Of a stretch of DNA of 64,000 nucleotides, positions 1 through 8,785 are shown piece after piece. Below the pieces are notes generated by a model. The model did not search any database. It was not told where the DNA came from and saw only the letters and a list, made by a program, of their open reading frames with translations. Within the stretch, counting starts at the first letter, position 1. Every line of letters starts with the position of its first letter. A program made the position numbers and the translations under genes. This DNA is from Nereida sp024640765 (GTDB taxonomy: Bacteria; Pseudomonadota; Alphaproteobacteria; Rhodobacterales; Rhodobacteraceae), in assembly GCA_024640765.1 (NCBI GenBank), contig JAHEEK010000004.1:186001-250000 (forward strand), in the 5' to 3' direction.

Positions 1-596
1 TTTTCCTGACGGCGCACCGCACCACGGTCAATCCACAGGGTTGCGCGGGTCAAAGCACGCAAAAACGCACGGTCGTGCGAGATCAGCACAAACGCAGCAC
101 GGGTTTGTTTCAGTTCGGCCTCAAGCCACGCGATTGCCTCAATATCAAGGTGGTTCGTCGGCTCGTCCAACAGCATCAACTCGGGTGCTTCGGCCATAAG
201 TTTCGCCAACGCTGCACGGCGGCGCTCTCCACCCGATGCGGTGGCCACATCGCCGTCGGGGTTAAACTTCAACCCTTCTGCAACCATGTCCACTTTATAG
301 CTTTCAGACGGGTCAAGCGCGCTGGTGGCGTAATCGCCCAATGTGGCAAACCCCTCCATCGTGGGGTCTTGCTCCATGTATCCCACGCTGACGCCGGGGC
401 TTGTGACGCAGGCGCCTGTGTCTTGTTCGACCAAACCCGCCATGACTTTCATCAAGGTAGATTTGCCAGAGCCGTTTCGCCCCACCAACGCTACGCGGTC
501 TGCGGGATGAACCAGAAGACCCAGTTCGGAGAAGACAGGCTCGCCGCCAAAAGTCAGTGAGATGTCAGAGAGTTGTAAAAGGGGTGCACGTGCCAT
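1..596 (-). CDS. ABC-F family ATPase (C-terminus beyond window)
   Basis: Reading leftward from the ATG at 594-596 gives an open frame of 198 codons that runs off the window edge, so only the first of the two expected nucleotide-binding domains is present. Visible motifs are Walker A GRNGSGKST (residues 39-47), the signature SGGERRR (near 119), Walker B LMLLDEPTNHLD and the switch segment SHDRAFL. The DEPTNHLD sequence and the lack of membrane segments are typical of ABC-F (Uup/EttA-type) proteins, which act on ribosomes or nucleic acid rather than as transporters. Which ABC-F subfamily it belongs to (Uup is my guess) cannot be decided without the linker and second domain. Confidence 0.9.
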   Translation of the reverse strand, partial: MARAPLLQLSDISLTFGGEPVFSELGLLVHPADRVALVGRNGSGKSTLMKVMAGLVEQDTGACVTSPGVSVGYMEQDPTMEGFATLGDYATSALDPSESYKVDMVAEGLKFNPDGDVATASGGERRRAALAKLMAEAPELMLLDEPTNHLDIEAIAWLEAELKQTRAAFVLISHDRAFLRALTRATLWIDRGAVRRQE

Positions 597-643
597 GGGG
601 AGCAGCTATGTCCGTGCGGCCGCCGCGTCAACATGATCTTGCA

Positions 644-1456
644 TCACGTCCAACTGTCCGCCAGCCGTTTGCGCGCCTCGGGCACATCGGCCACGCGCAG
701 CGCGGTGAAAACATGGGTGGTCTTCATATGCGGATCAATCACCGCATGATCCCCGATCCAACCGCCCATCACCAGGTAGGTCCGCAAAAGCGGCGGCACA
801 TCTGTGGGGCGCAGAACTTGGCGTGTTGGCGTCAGTGAGGCCAGAGCCACCGCCTTGCCACCTGCGATCTCACCCGCTTGCCCATCCAATAACACCGGCG
901 TGCCATGTCCCTGACGACCGTGCTTGGCAAAAAGGTGGCAAAGCACGTCCGTGTGGCGCGCAATCTCGGTACCTTCAAAACTTGAACAACCAATAATTAC
1001 ATCCACATCTGCCGCACGCACTAATTGGGCCAGCGCCCCCCACGCGCGGCGCAACACATCCGCGTTTTGTACATTCGGATCCACGCAAACACGGCCCAAC
1101 TCAAGCACCGTATCGCCGCGCTCTGCAAAGGGGCGCAAATCGTAAAAGCCGCCTGTGTAGCTGTCTGCGTAAATTGCCGCACCTTGGGGTGTGGTCACTG
1201 GCTGCAACACACGGGTTCGAAAGCCACCTACGATGCGGCCGTTTTGTTGATGATCCACCACAACGTGATGCTGAGACAGCGCATCAAACGGGTCTGCATC
1301 AATGCCCGCGCTGCCAAAAAACGCGCGGTGGCGCAGGGTCTGCAATGCGCGCAGTTCTGCAGGCCCTGATGCGGGGCGCGCGATAAAACGCGGCGCGCTG
1401 CGCGTTTGCGGCGCAGGGCTGAGCGGTTCATCAAAAGATGCGTCGCGGGGTTGCAT
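644..1456 (-). CDS. olsB: Lyso-ornithine lipid synthase (GNAT-type N-acyltransferase OlsB)
   Basis: A 270-residue acyltransferase expected to attach a 3-hydroxyacyl chain from acyl carrier protein to the alpha-amino group of ornithine, the first step in making ornithine lipids, phosphate-free membrane lipids common in marine alphaproteobacteria. The family shows here as ELGRVCVDP (residues 119-127), IIGCSSF (154-160), and a C-terminal stretch with LLRTYLVMGGWIGDHAVIDP. The first ~25 residues are low-complexity and may not be structured. The start is supported by a strong ribosome binding site (AAGGAGGG) about 9 nt upstream. It is transcribed divergently from msrB. The second enzyme, OlsA, is not in this window, so the pathway assignment rests on family resemblance. 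Confidence 0.8.
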   Translation of the reverse strand: MQPRDASFDEPLSPAPQTRSAPRFIARPASGPAELRALQTLRHRAFFGSAGIDADPFDALSQHHVVVDHQQNGRIVGGFRTRVLQPVTTPQGAAIYADSYTGGFYDLRPFAERGDTVLELGRVCVDPNVQNADVLRRAWGALAQLVRAADVDVIIGCSSFEGTEIARHTDVLCHLFAKHGRQGHGTPVLLDGQAGEIAGGKAVALASLTPTRQVLRPTDVPPLLRTYLVMGGWIGDHAVIDPHMKTTHVFTALRVADVPEARKRLADSWT

Positions 1457-1567
1457 GTGTTCGACCCTCCTTGGCGAAGCAGCCCGCTCACCCTATGTCT
1501 GTTGCAAGCGAAGGTCATCACCAAACATGACCCACCCCCAAACGCCCCTCGTTCAAGGAGACAGCCC

Positions 1568-1966
1568 ATGGATAAAGTCATCAAAACCGACGCGGAATGG
1601 CGTGCGCGACTTAATGATCTTGAGTACAAAGTCCTGCGCAAACACGGCACAGAGCGCGCGGGCAGCAACGAAAACTTCCCCAAGGACGATGGTATTTACC
1701 TGTGCAAAGGCTGCGGCGCGCCGCTTTTTGATCAAGCCCACAAGTTTGAAAGCGGCACAGGATGGCCATCCTTTTACCAACCGATTGATGCAGAACTGGT
1801 CGGTGAAAAATCAGACAACAGCTTTTTCATGCGCCGCACAGAAGTACACTGCGCGCGCTGTGATGGGCATTTGGGCCATGTGTTCCCTGACGGACCTGCA
1901 CCAACGGGTCTGCGCTATTGTATCAACGGCGTATCCCTGTCTTTTCACGCCGAAGACGAGGCCTGA
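1568..1966 (+). CDS. msrB: Peptide-methionine (R)-S-oxide reductase MsrB
   Basis: Repairs oxidised methionine (the R-sulfoxide) in proteins using thioredoxin-type reductant. The 132-residue protein has all landmarks: two zinc-binding pairs (C46/C49 and C95/C98), GWPSF at 65-69, HLGHVF at 101-106 and the catalytic cysteine C118 in RYCIN. The frame stays open further upstream to 1406, but AAGGAG at 1555-1560 and the family alignment (usual length ~130-150) place the start at 1568. The next gene, an acetyltransferase, begins 6 nt after the stop, so the two are probably cotranscribed. Confidence 0.95.
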   Translation: MDKVIKTDAEWRARLNDLEYKVLRKHGTERAGSNENFPKDDGIYLCKGCGAPLFDQAHKFESGTGWPSFYQPIDAELVGEKSDNSFFMRRTEVHCARCDGHLGHVFPDGPAPTGLRYCINGVSLSFHAEDEA

Positions 1967-1972
1967 CCCAAC

Positions 1973-2500
1973 GTGAGCATCTCCACCGCACCGCTTGTCC
2001 GCCCCACAACCGCCGCTGACATGGCTGCTGTGACGCGAATCTACGACCATGAGGTGCTGCACGGGCTTGCCACATTTGAAGAAACACCCCCCGATGAAGC
2101 GGAGATGACCGGCCGCTTTGATGCCCTGCGGGGGGGGGGATTTCCCTATTTGGTGGCTGAAATTGACGGAGTGGTCATGGGATACGCATATGCGGGTCCA
2201 TACAGGGTGCGCCCTGCCTATCGTCATTCTATCGAATCGTCTGTCTATGTGGATGCGGCCGCCCGCGGGCGCGGTGTGGGGCGCGCGTTGCTAGCGGCCT
2301 TAGTCGCGGCCTGTGAAGACAAAGAATGGGCACAAATTGTGGCCGTCATAGGGAACAGCGAAAATCACGGCTCGATCCAGCTACATGCAGGACGGGGGTT
2401 CCACCTGACCGGCACGCTTCAGGGTGTTGGCTTTAAGCTGGGTCAATGGGTAGACACAGTGATTATGCAACGTGCGTTGCGCAATACACTGGACAAATAA
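1973..2500 (+). CDS. GNAT N-acetyltransferase, phosphinothricin/amino-acid acetyltransferase type
   Basis: A 175-residue GNAT-fold acetyltransferase resembling the Pat/Bar/MnaT group, which acetylates the amino group of phosphinothricin, methionine sulfone or sulfoximine and related amino acids. The acetyl-CoA pocket motif RGRGVGRAL is at residues 98-106, and the N-terminal VRPTTAADMAAVTRIYDHEV and SSVYVDAAAR segments match the family. The start is a GTG only 6 nt after msrB; pairing with msrB (both touching methionine oxidation chemistry) fits an MnaT-like role, which is inference. A run of ten G residues (2130-2139) encodes part of Arg-Gly-Gly-Gly at 53-56 and could slip during replication. 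Confidence 0.85.
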   Translation: MSISTAPLVRPTTAADMAAVTRIYDHEVLHGLATFEETPPDEAEMTGRFDALRGGGFPYLVAEIDGVVMGYAYAGPYRVRPAYRHSIESSVYVDAAARGRGVGRALLAALVAACEDKEWAQIVAVIGNSENHGSIQLHAGRGFHLTGTLQGVGFKLGQWVDTVIMQRALRNTLDK

Positions 2501-2516
2501 TGCGGTTTGGCGGGGT

Positions 2517-2966
2517 TTAAGCGTCGTCCAGCAGTGATCCTGCATCAAGATTGCCCAAGTTACCCAACAGCTGACGCAAGAAGCTTACGCCCTCGATGTT
2601 GCTGTCTGTGACGCGCCGCGACAGGGCAACCACTTGGCCGTCCTCAAGCGTAAACCGCTCAATATTACTGACCACGCCATCTGCATCTGTGCTGATTGCC
2701 ACGACTTCGCGGTCAATCTCGCTTGGGGCTTGGTAGGCATAAAGGCGGAACTGACTTTGAACGTAATAGATACCGCTGTCCGTGCGCACACCGCCTGTTG
2801 TGGGCGGGCCAAAGCGTTCGATCACAGAATCGCGCGTATCAACCCCAACCGCCACTTCAGCCAGATCCCCATCAGTAGGCGCGTACCCGTGGTTGCGAAA
2901 CCGTTCGGAACACGCCGTAACCGTGAAAACAGCGGCTGCGATGACTGTGGCTTTGAAAAGATGCAT
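2517..2966 (-). CDS. bamE: Outer membrane assembly lipoprotein BamE (SmpA/OmlA)
   Basis: Small lipoprotein subunit of the Bam complex that inserts beta-barrel proteins into the outer membrane. The 149-residue precursor begins with a lipoprotein signal ending in TVTAC, with C19 as the lipidated residue. The SmpA/OmlA domain follows, including the typical segment VGVDTRDSVIERFGPP and a downstream GIYYVQSQF strand. It is divergent from yceD, an arrangement I recall as common in Rhodobacteraceae, and the shared 84-nt gap (2967-3050) must hold both promoters. Confidence 0.88.
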   Translation of the reverse strand: MHLFKATVIAAAVFTVTACSERFRNHGYAPTDGDLAEVAVGVDTRDSVIERFGPPTTGGVRTDSGIYYVQSQFRLYAYQAPSEIDREVVAISTDADGVVSNIERFTLEDGQVVALSRRVTDSNIEGVSFLRQLLGNLGNLDAGSLLDDA

Positions 2967-3062
2967 AACCAGTGTGACCCTTTATCCGAGCGCGCGTGGG
3001 TTGGCGTTCTGTATTAATAGACCTATATCGGCACACTCGAGTGTTCAAGAATGGAAATCCCG

Positions 3063-3632
3063 ATGACTGCGCCAGACCAGCCTACCCCACCCGCGGCCCA
3101 TATTTTGCGCCTGTCAGAATTGGCCTCGCGCAAGCCCACGCATTTTACCGTCACGCCCACAGGTGCGGATCACGACGCGCTGTTGGCTGATCTGCGCGAC
3201 GATCTTGGGGTGGAGAGCCTTCGCAAAGTACGCCTTGAGGGAAAAATCACCCCCAAAGGCAAGAATGACTGGCATTTGACCGCACAGCTTGGCGCGACCG
3301 TTACGCAGGCCTGCGTGGCGACGCTTGAGCCTGTGACCACCCGCATCGATGAGCCGCTTGAGCGGATTTACACGGCAAACCCACCCGCCGTTGATGAAGC
3401 CACCGAAATTGAGATGCCCGAGGACGACCGGATTGAGCCCCTGCCCGAAGCGGTTGATCTGATGCATGTCTTGTTCGAAGCGCTGACCCTGTCGGTGCCG
3501 GCATTTCCGCGCATCGAAGGCTCAGGTCCAGTAAAAATTGCAGTGACTGAACCCGAAAAAGAAGCCATGACCGACGAGCAGGCAAAGCCGTTCGCGGGGC
3601 TTGCGGATTTGCTTAAGGGCACCAAAGACTAA
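3063..3632 (+). CDS. yceD: YceD family protein (DUF177), 23S rRNA accumulation
   Basis: A YceD/DUF177 family protein; in other bacteria it is needed for normal accumulation of 23S rRNA and is usually encoded directly upstream of rpmF. The 189-residue frame from ATG 3063 contains the family core (TQACVATLEPVTTRI and an acidic mid-section ending in a PFAGLADLLK tail). An in-frame ATG at 3051 would add four residues (MEIP); I prefer 3063 but the two cannot be separated with confidence. Here rpmF is not next door: it lies 2.7 kb away at 6356, separated by a block with two decayed genes. Confidence 0.82.
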   Translation: MTAPDQPTPPAAHILRLSELASRKPTHFTVTPTGADHDALLADLRDDLGVESLRKVRLEGKITPKGKNDWHLTAQLGATVTQACVATLEPVTTRIDEPLERIYTANPPAVDEATEIEMPEDDRIEPLPEAVDLMHVLFEALTLSVPAFPRIEGSGPVKIAVTEPEKEAMTDEQAKPFAGLADLLKGTKD

Positions 3633-3770
3633 CGCGTTTTTTGTTGGTGGATGAAACCTACCCCCCTTCTTTTGCGACGCCTTATCATAAATGTTTGGCG
3701 AGCAGCCACAAGGTTGCTAACCATTTCAACGCAGTACCAAATTTCCCAGTAGCCACAGTAAGGACACCCC

Positions 3771-4335
3771 ATGCGTCAGCCCGAGGTATTCAGCGAGACC
3801 CGCGTTGACGTGATGCACGCGATGATGACCGAGCACGCTTTTGCGGCGGTCGTCTCGCACGCCACAGGCAGCCTCAGCGCTGATCACGTTCCACTTGTGG
3901 TGCACAGCAGTGTCGATCCCTTAGGTGCGCTGCACGGGTATGTCGCTGTGTCGAACCCGCTTTTTCGCGAAACGTCCGGCCCTATTGAGGTGCTTTGCCT
4001 GTTCCAAGGGCCCACAAACCTATGTGACGCCTGCGTGGTATGCCTCAAAAAAGGAGCACGGCAAAGTAGTGCCCACGTGGAATTACGTGGTCGTACACGC
4101 CCGCGGGACCTTGACGTTCAAGCGCGATCCCGAATGGTTAATGCGCCATCTGCATGAATTGACCGACGCCCATGAGCAAAACCGCACCCAACCGTGGGCT
4201 GTGACCGACGCACCTGACGATTATGTGGCGCGGATGCTGCGCGGTTTGGTGGGTTTTGAGATTATCATCAATGATCTGCAAGGTACGTGGAAAATGAGTC
4301 AGAACAAAAGGACAGGCAGACCGCAGCAGCGTTGA
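3771..4335 (+). pseudogene. FMN-binding negative transcriptional regulator (PaiB family), one frameshift
   Basis: The reading frame from ATG 3771 carries the N-terminal half of a PaiB-type flavin-reductase-fold protein, up to residues FQGP near 4010. The homology then continues in the next frame (+1) with QTYVTPAWYASK and runs to a stop at 4333-4335 through the C-terminal KRTGRPQ-like signature (residues NKRTGRPQQ). Removing a single base within the GGGCCC stretch around 4006-4012 restores one continuous frame of about 187 codons, the usual family size. PaiB proteins are proposed repressors of sporulation and protease genes in Bacillus; their role in proteobacteria is unclear. As read, only a truncated protein can be made. 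It sits between yceD and rpmF, which are normally adjacent. Confidence 0.85.
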
Positions 4336-4411
4336 GCGCGGCTTGGCGGGAACTAGTGCGGCTGACCTTGCACATTTGGTTCAAAATCGCGGCGCCTGAG
4401 GCGTTCTGCAC

Positions 4412-4446
4412 AAAAGAAAACGGGCGCCCCACGCATGAGACGCCCG
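4412..4446 (-). terminator. Intrinsic terminator of the ABC binding-protein pseudogene
   Basis: On the minus strand, just after the stop of the binding-protein remnant, a GC-rich stem (CGGGCGTC pairing with GGGCGCCCG, loop about 9 nt) is followed by TTTTCTTTT. It looks like a functional Rho-independent terminator. Confidence 0.65.
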
Positions 4447-4472
4447 CCTAAAATTTCAGAGCGAATGCGTGA

Positions 4473-5933
4473 TTAGTTCACGCTTACCCACCGCAGGATA
4501 AAGAAGTTATCGGGGCGTTGTGTCAGCTCAATGTTGCTACGCGCCCCCCAAACAAGCGGTTGCACATAAAGCGGCACATAGGCTTGCTCATCTTTTAGGA
4601 TGGTCGCCACTTCGTCCAGCATCGCTTGGCGTTTTGCATCGTCGATTTCCGATTGGATCATTGGCAACAGAGCATCAACCCGGGCGTTTGAATAGTCACC
4701 AAAGTTCCAGCTGCCCAGCTTTTTCTCTGCGTTAGGTGTGCTGGCAAGGAAACGGATCGGGTGCTCTGCGTCAAAAGTGCCGGGGGACCAGCCCAGAAGA
4801 TACATGTCAAAGTTATCTTCGCGCAGTTCCGGCCAATAATTGCGCACGGGCATTGCCTCAAGTTGCGCATCAAGACCGATTTGCGCCAACATGCCTACGA
4901 CCGCCTGACAGACCGCCTCATCGTTCAGGTAACGGTCATTGGGGCATTTCAGGCCGAACGAGAACCCGTCCGCATAGCCTGCCTCAGCAAGCAACGCTTT
5001 GGCATCACCCACCGCAGCACCGTTTGTCGCACCAAGGTTTTCGGTGTAGCCGCGCATTGCGGGGCTCACCAACTGGTTGGCGAGCTCTGCGTTGCCGCGC
5101 ATGATGGCTTGCAAAATCGCCGGTACATTGATGGCCGATGCAACTGCTTTGCGAACGCGTACGTCTTTGAACGGGTTCGGCTGACCTGCGTCTTTGCACG
5201 GGGTTGATCATGTCCACGTCACCCGACAACAACGCGGCCGCGGCCGTTGCGCTGTTTTGGATGGGCGTAAATACCGCCTCAGTCAGGTTGTGCTCTGCCT
5301 CACCCCACCAGCCGTCAAATGGCGTAAGGACAGTGCGAAGGCCTGGCTGACGCTCGGTCAGTACAAAGGCTGCGGTGCCGTTGGCGTTAAGCGTGGCGTG
5401 GTTTTCGCCTTCTTTCGTTGGGGCGACCACATCATTTGCCTCGGCCCATCCGCTGTCCATGATCATCCAGTTGGCGATGCTGTCGGGGAAAATGGGATTG
5501 GGCGCTTTGGTCATAATGTCGACAGTGAAGTCATCCACGACTTTGACGTCAGAGACAGGCGAGAACCAGCTTGAGGTATCCGCAGACGGGCCTGAGGCGC
5601 GCTGATAGCTGAAAAGCACATCCTCAGCACTGAAATCCTCGCCACCGTGGAACTTTACGCCCTGACGCAAGTTAAACCGCCAGCCTTCGCCGTTGCCGAT
5701 CGGCTCCCATGATGTGGCAAGCGCAGGCTCGATCGCCATATCTTTGCCGCGGCGCACGAGGCCCTCGTAGACGTTATTCAGAAAGCCCAGAACCGGCGCA
5801 GAGTTTACCGCGTGAGGATCCATGGTTTGGGGATCAGTGTTGCCCGCCCACCGAAACGTTCGGCCTGCGCGCCAAACGCGGTGCTAAGCGCCAGCACTCC
5901 CGCAAGCGTTGTCTTGGTCGCAAAATTGGTCAT
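4473..5933 (-). pseudogene. Peptide/opine-type ABC transporter substrate-binding protein, two frameshifts
   Basis: A SBP_bac_5 family periplasmic binding protein in three pieces. The ATG at 5931-5933 starts a clear signal peptide (MTNFATKTTLAGVLALSTAF then GAQAERF), which runs out of frame near 5849. Restoring one base gives FGWAGNTDPQTMDPHAVN, joining the segment that continues (VYEGLVRRGKDMAIEPALA, LRQGVKFHGGEDF) down to about 5200. There a second +1 shift is needed to join NPFKDVRVRKAV and the C-terminal lobe ending at 4473. Repaired length is about 487 residues, normal for the family. No permease or ATPase genes lie nearby, so it is both orphan and broken. Whether the shifts are real mutations or sequence errors is unresolved. 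Confidence 0.85.
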
Positions 5934-6355
5934 TCGATATTGTCCTTTACCAAGGGTAGAAATACGTGAGCCGCACCGAAACTATGATGCGCCCTTGGGC
6001 ACCAACCTACCCCAGATCAGCCGTTTGACCAGATATTGCCAGATATTGCCAGATACTAATTCCCGCGCTAACATTCGCTAATTGTAAGTAAGGCCCACCA
6101 AACCAGGCCTTAACTTTGGCAACCCAGACCCGCTTTGCGCTGCAAAGACCATAAAGAAAGCCTGTTTCGCGAGGTACTGCGCTGAAATGCGTGCGAAAAT
6201 ACTTGCGCCACTGCAATTTCTGACTATACGTCGCGGTTCTGAAACATACATCGTCTGGACAGTCGCTCGGGAATCCCCTATCGCGCCGCTCAGAGCTGAT
6301 TGAATATTTACCTAGGGCGCCCTGCGGGCCGTCCGCAGACACCTGAGGTTGAGAC
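5934..6355. other. 422-nt non-coding gap upstream of rpmF, with a 10-bp tandem repeat
   Basis: No convincing gene. It must contain the rpmF promoter and, on the other strand, the promoter of the binding-protein remnant. The only clear structure is the tandem repeat at 6029-6058. No good consensus -35/-10 pair was found by eye. Confidence 0.5.
6029..6058. repeat. 10-bp tandem repeat (CCAGATATTG), three units
   Basis: CCAGATATTG at 6029-6038 and 6039-6048 are identical; CCAGATACTA at 6049-6058 is a third, diverged unit. The period equals one DNA helical turn, so a tandem protein-binding site is possible, but simple replication slippage is equally likely. Confidence 0.8.
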
Positions 6356-6565
6356 ATGGCTGTCCCCCAGAATAAGATTTCGAAATCACGTCGCAACAAC
6401 CGCCGCGCACATGACGCGTTGGTCGCTGGCAACCCGAACGAGTGCACAAACTGTGGCGAACTAAAGCGCCCACACCACGTTTGCGCTTCGTGCGGCCACT
6501 ACGACGACAAAGAAGTTGTGGCATTGGTTGAAGAAATCGAGTTGGATGACGAAGACGCGGCATAA
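6356..6565 (+). CDS. rpmF: 50S ribosomal protein L32
   Basis: A 69-residue basic protein of the large ribosomal subunit. The N-terminus MAVPQNKISKSRRNNRRAH is the L32 hallmark, and a zinc-ribbon made of CTNCG and CASCG pairs (around residues 31-34 and 44-47) identifies the zinc-binding form. The C-terminus is acidic. It starts the conserved set rpmF-plsX-fabH-ihfA-merR; plsX begins 51 nt after its stop. Confidence 0.97.
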   Translation: MAVPQNKISKSRRNNRRAHDALVAGNPNECTNCGELKRPHHVCASCGHYDDKEVVALVEEIELDDEDAA

Positions 6566-6616
6566 GCTGCTTTTCTGTAAACCAGACCGATTAACCAAAG
6601 GCGCGTGTGAGGCGGT

Positions 6617-7711
6617 ATGACCGACCAACCCCAGATCAAACAGATCGAGGATACCACACGTAGTCACACGGTTGTCTCAGTTGATGCCATGGGTGGCGAT
6701 AATGGACCCGCGACTGTTGTTGCGGGTCTTGCACGTTGTGCGAAGAAAGATCCGTCTTTGCGGTTTATCTTGCACGGCCAAGCCAGCGTTCTGACCCCCC
6801 TGCTTGATTGCCGCCGTCTTGGCGGTGTGGTTGAGCTGCGCGATTGTGCAGGCGTGGTCGAAATGGCGGACAAACCCTCACAAGTTTTGCGCAGCGGTAA
6901 AGACACCTCCATGTGGTCGTGCATTGAAGCGGTGCGCACAGGTGACGCGGATGTTGCAGTTTCATGCGGCAATACCGGCGCGCTTATGGCGATTTCCATG
7001 ATCCGGTTGCGCAAAGTTGATGGGGTAAACCGCCCCGCGATTGCGTGCCTGTGGCCCTCACGGAACCCCTCTGGCTTTAACGTGATGTTGGATGTGGGTG
7101 CGGATATTCGTGCCGACGAACATGACCTTTTGCAATACGCCATGATGGGCGCGTCCTATGCCCGTAACGGTCTGGACCTTGAAACCCCGCGTGTGGGGCT
7201 TTTGAACGTCGGCACCGAAGAACATAAGGGCCGCGCTGAATTTAAAGTAGCCCATGAATTGCTGCGCCGCGCTGCGAAAAAGTCAAAACTTGATTATATG
7301 GGCTTTGTGGAAGGCGGTGATATTCCGTCTGACAAAGTGGACGTGATCGTGACCGATGGTTTTACGGGCAATGTTGCGCTGAAAACCGGCGAAGGGACCG
7401 CCAGCCTGATCCGCGACTTTTTAGGCCAGGCCTTCCGGCACACGCCTCTTTCGCGCCTTGCAGCCCTTTTGGCCCTGCCCTCGCTGCGCCGATTGGCGCG
7501 CCGGATTGACCCGCGCCGCGTGAACGGTGGTGTGTTTTTAGGGCTTAACGGCACGGTTGTGAAATCCCACGGCTCGTCCGACGTTCTTGGCATCGCTAGC
7601 GCAATTCATCTTGCGTCGCGCTTGTCACAATCGGATTTCAACCGCAAACTCGCCAAACGCATCGCCACTGCAAATGAGCTTGCGGCTGATCTGGATAAAG
7701 AAGAAAGCTGA
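6617..7711 (+). CDS. plsX: Phosphate acyltransferase PlsX
   Basis: Converts acyl-ACP and phosphate to acyl-phosphate, the acyl donor for PlsY at the start of phospholipid synthesis; a peripheral membrane enzyme. The 364-residue protein carries the family signature DAMGGDNGP at 23-31, followed by SCGNTGALM and a C-terminal GLNGTVVKSHGSSD. An N-terminal extension of ~18 polar residues precedes the domain; in-frame alternatives do not fit better. It lies 3 nt upstream of fabH, so the two are translationally close. Confidence 0.96.
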   Translation: MTDQPQIKQIEDTTRSHTVVSVDAMGGDNGPATVVAGLARCAKKDPSLRFILHGQASVLTPLLDCRRLGGVVELRDCAGVVEMADKPSQVLRSGKDTSMWSCIEAVRTGDADVAVSCGNTGALMAISMIRLRKVDGVNRPAIACLWPSRNPSGFNVMLDVGADIRADEHDLLQYAMMGASYARNGLDLETPRVGLLNVGTEEHKGRAEFKVAHELLRRAAKKSKLDYMGFVEGGDIPSDKVDVIVTDGFTGNVALKTGEGTASLIRDFLGQAFRHTPLSRLAALLALPSLRRLARRIDPRRVNGGVFLGLNGTVVKSHGSSDVLGIASAIHLASRLSQSDFNRKLAKRIATANELAADLDKEES

Positions 7712-7714
7712 CGC

Positions 7715-8695
7715 ATGACCCAAGACACTGTCCGTGCTGTTGTTCGAGGGGTTGGCCACTACCTGCCGACCCGCGTTGTTCCAAACTCCGAGTTCGAGAA
7801 AACGCTAGACACCACAGATGAGTGGATCAAAGCACGCTCCGGCATTGAGCGCCGCCATTTTGCCGCTGAGTGTGAGACGACCTCGCAAATGGCCGCTGCT
7901 GCTGCGCAAAATGCCCTTAAAATGGCGGGGCTTGAAGCAAGCGACATTGACGCGTTGATCGTCGCTACATCTACGCCGGACCTAACTTTCCCATCTGCCG
8001 CCACCATGGTTCAGGCGCAACTGGGCATGAAAAGCGGCTTTGCGTTTGACATCCAAGCGGTCTGTGCGGGTTTTGTCTTTGCGCTGGCCAATGCCAACGC
8101 GCTGGTGATTTCTGGGCAAGCGGAACGTGTATTGGTGATCGGCGCGGAAACATTCAGCCGCATCATGGATTGGACCGACCGTGGCACCTGTGTGCTGTTC
8201 GGCGACGGTGCAGGTGCGCTGATCATTGAGCGCAGCACAGGAGATGGCACCAAAGCCGACCGCGGCATTCTGGCCACGGACCTGAACAGCGATGGCAGCT
8301 ACCGCGACATCCTTTACGTAGACGGCGGCGTTAACGCGCCCGACGCGGGCAAACTGCGCATGGAAGGCAAGGAAGTCTTCCGCCACGCCGTTGAAAAACT
8401 GGCCGCCACCGCACACACCGCTATGGCGAAATGCGATGTGACCGCAGATGACGTCGCGTGGGTTGTGCCCCACCAAGCCAATTTACGCATCATCAAAGCC
8501 ACCGCCACCAAGATGGGCCTGCCTACGGAGCGTGTTGTAGTAACGGTGCCAGATCACGGCAACACATCTGCCGCATCTATCCCGCTGGCGCTATCTGTGG
8601 GCGTTGAGCGCGGTCAGATCAAAGCGGGTGATTTGCTGGTCACAGAGGCCATTGGCGGCGGTTTGGCTTGGGGGTCAGTTGTACTGCGCTGGTAA
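7715..8695 (+). CDS. fabH: Beta-ketoacyl-ACP synthase III
   Basis: Condenses acetyl-CoA with malonyl-ACP to start fatty-acid synthesis. The 326-residue protein shows the full catalytic triad: C117 in AVCAGF, H253 in VPHQANLRII and N283 in DHGNTSAASIP. The C-terminal LAWGSVVLRW is typical. It follows plsX by 3 nt and precedes ihfA by 90 nt; that gap probably has its own promoter, since TTGAC at 8729 and GTCAA at 8751 form a short inverted repeat there. Confidence 0.97.
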   Translation: MTQDTVRAVVRGVGHYLPTRVVPNSEFEKTLDTTDEWIKARSGIERRHFAAECETTSQMAAAAAQNALKMAGLEASDIDALIVATSTPDLTFPSAATMVQAQLGMKSGFAFDIQAVCAGFVFALANANALVISGQAERVLVIGAETFSRIMDWTDRGTCVLFGDGAGALIIERSTGDGTKADRGILATDLNSDGSYRDILYVDGGVNAPDAGKLRMEGKEVFRHAVEKLAATAHTAMAKCDVTADDVAWVVPHQANLRIIKATATKMGLPTERVVVTVPDHGNTSAASIPLALSVGVERGQIKAGDLLVTEAIGGGLAWGSVVLRW

Positions 8696-8785
8696 AGCGC
8701 CTCAACTGCCTGTTCTAAGCTGTTGTTATTGACTCACAAATTACCATGGGTCAAAGTCTCTCTCATAAGTCTGGGGGACGTATAA

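Noticed and set aside
8729..8757. TTGACT with a 17-nt spacer as the ihfA promoter
   Set aside because: The -10 candidate CAAAGT matches only three of six positions, so it was not annotated as a promoter.
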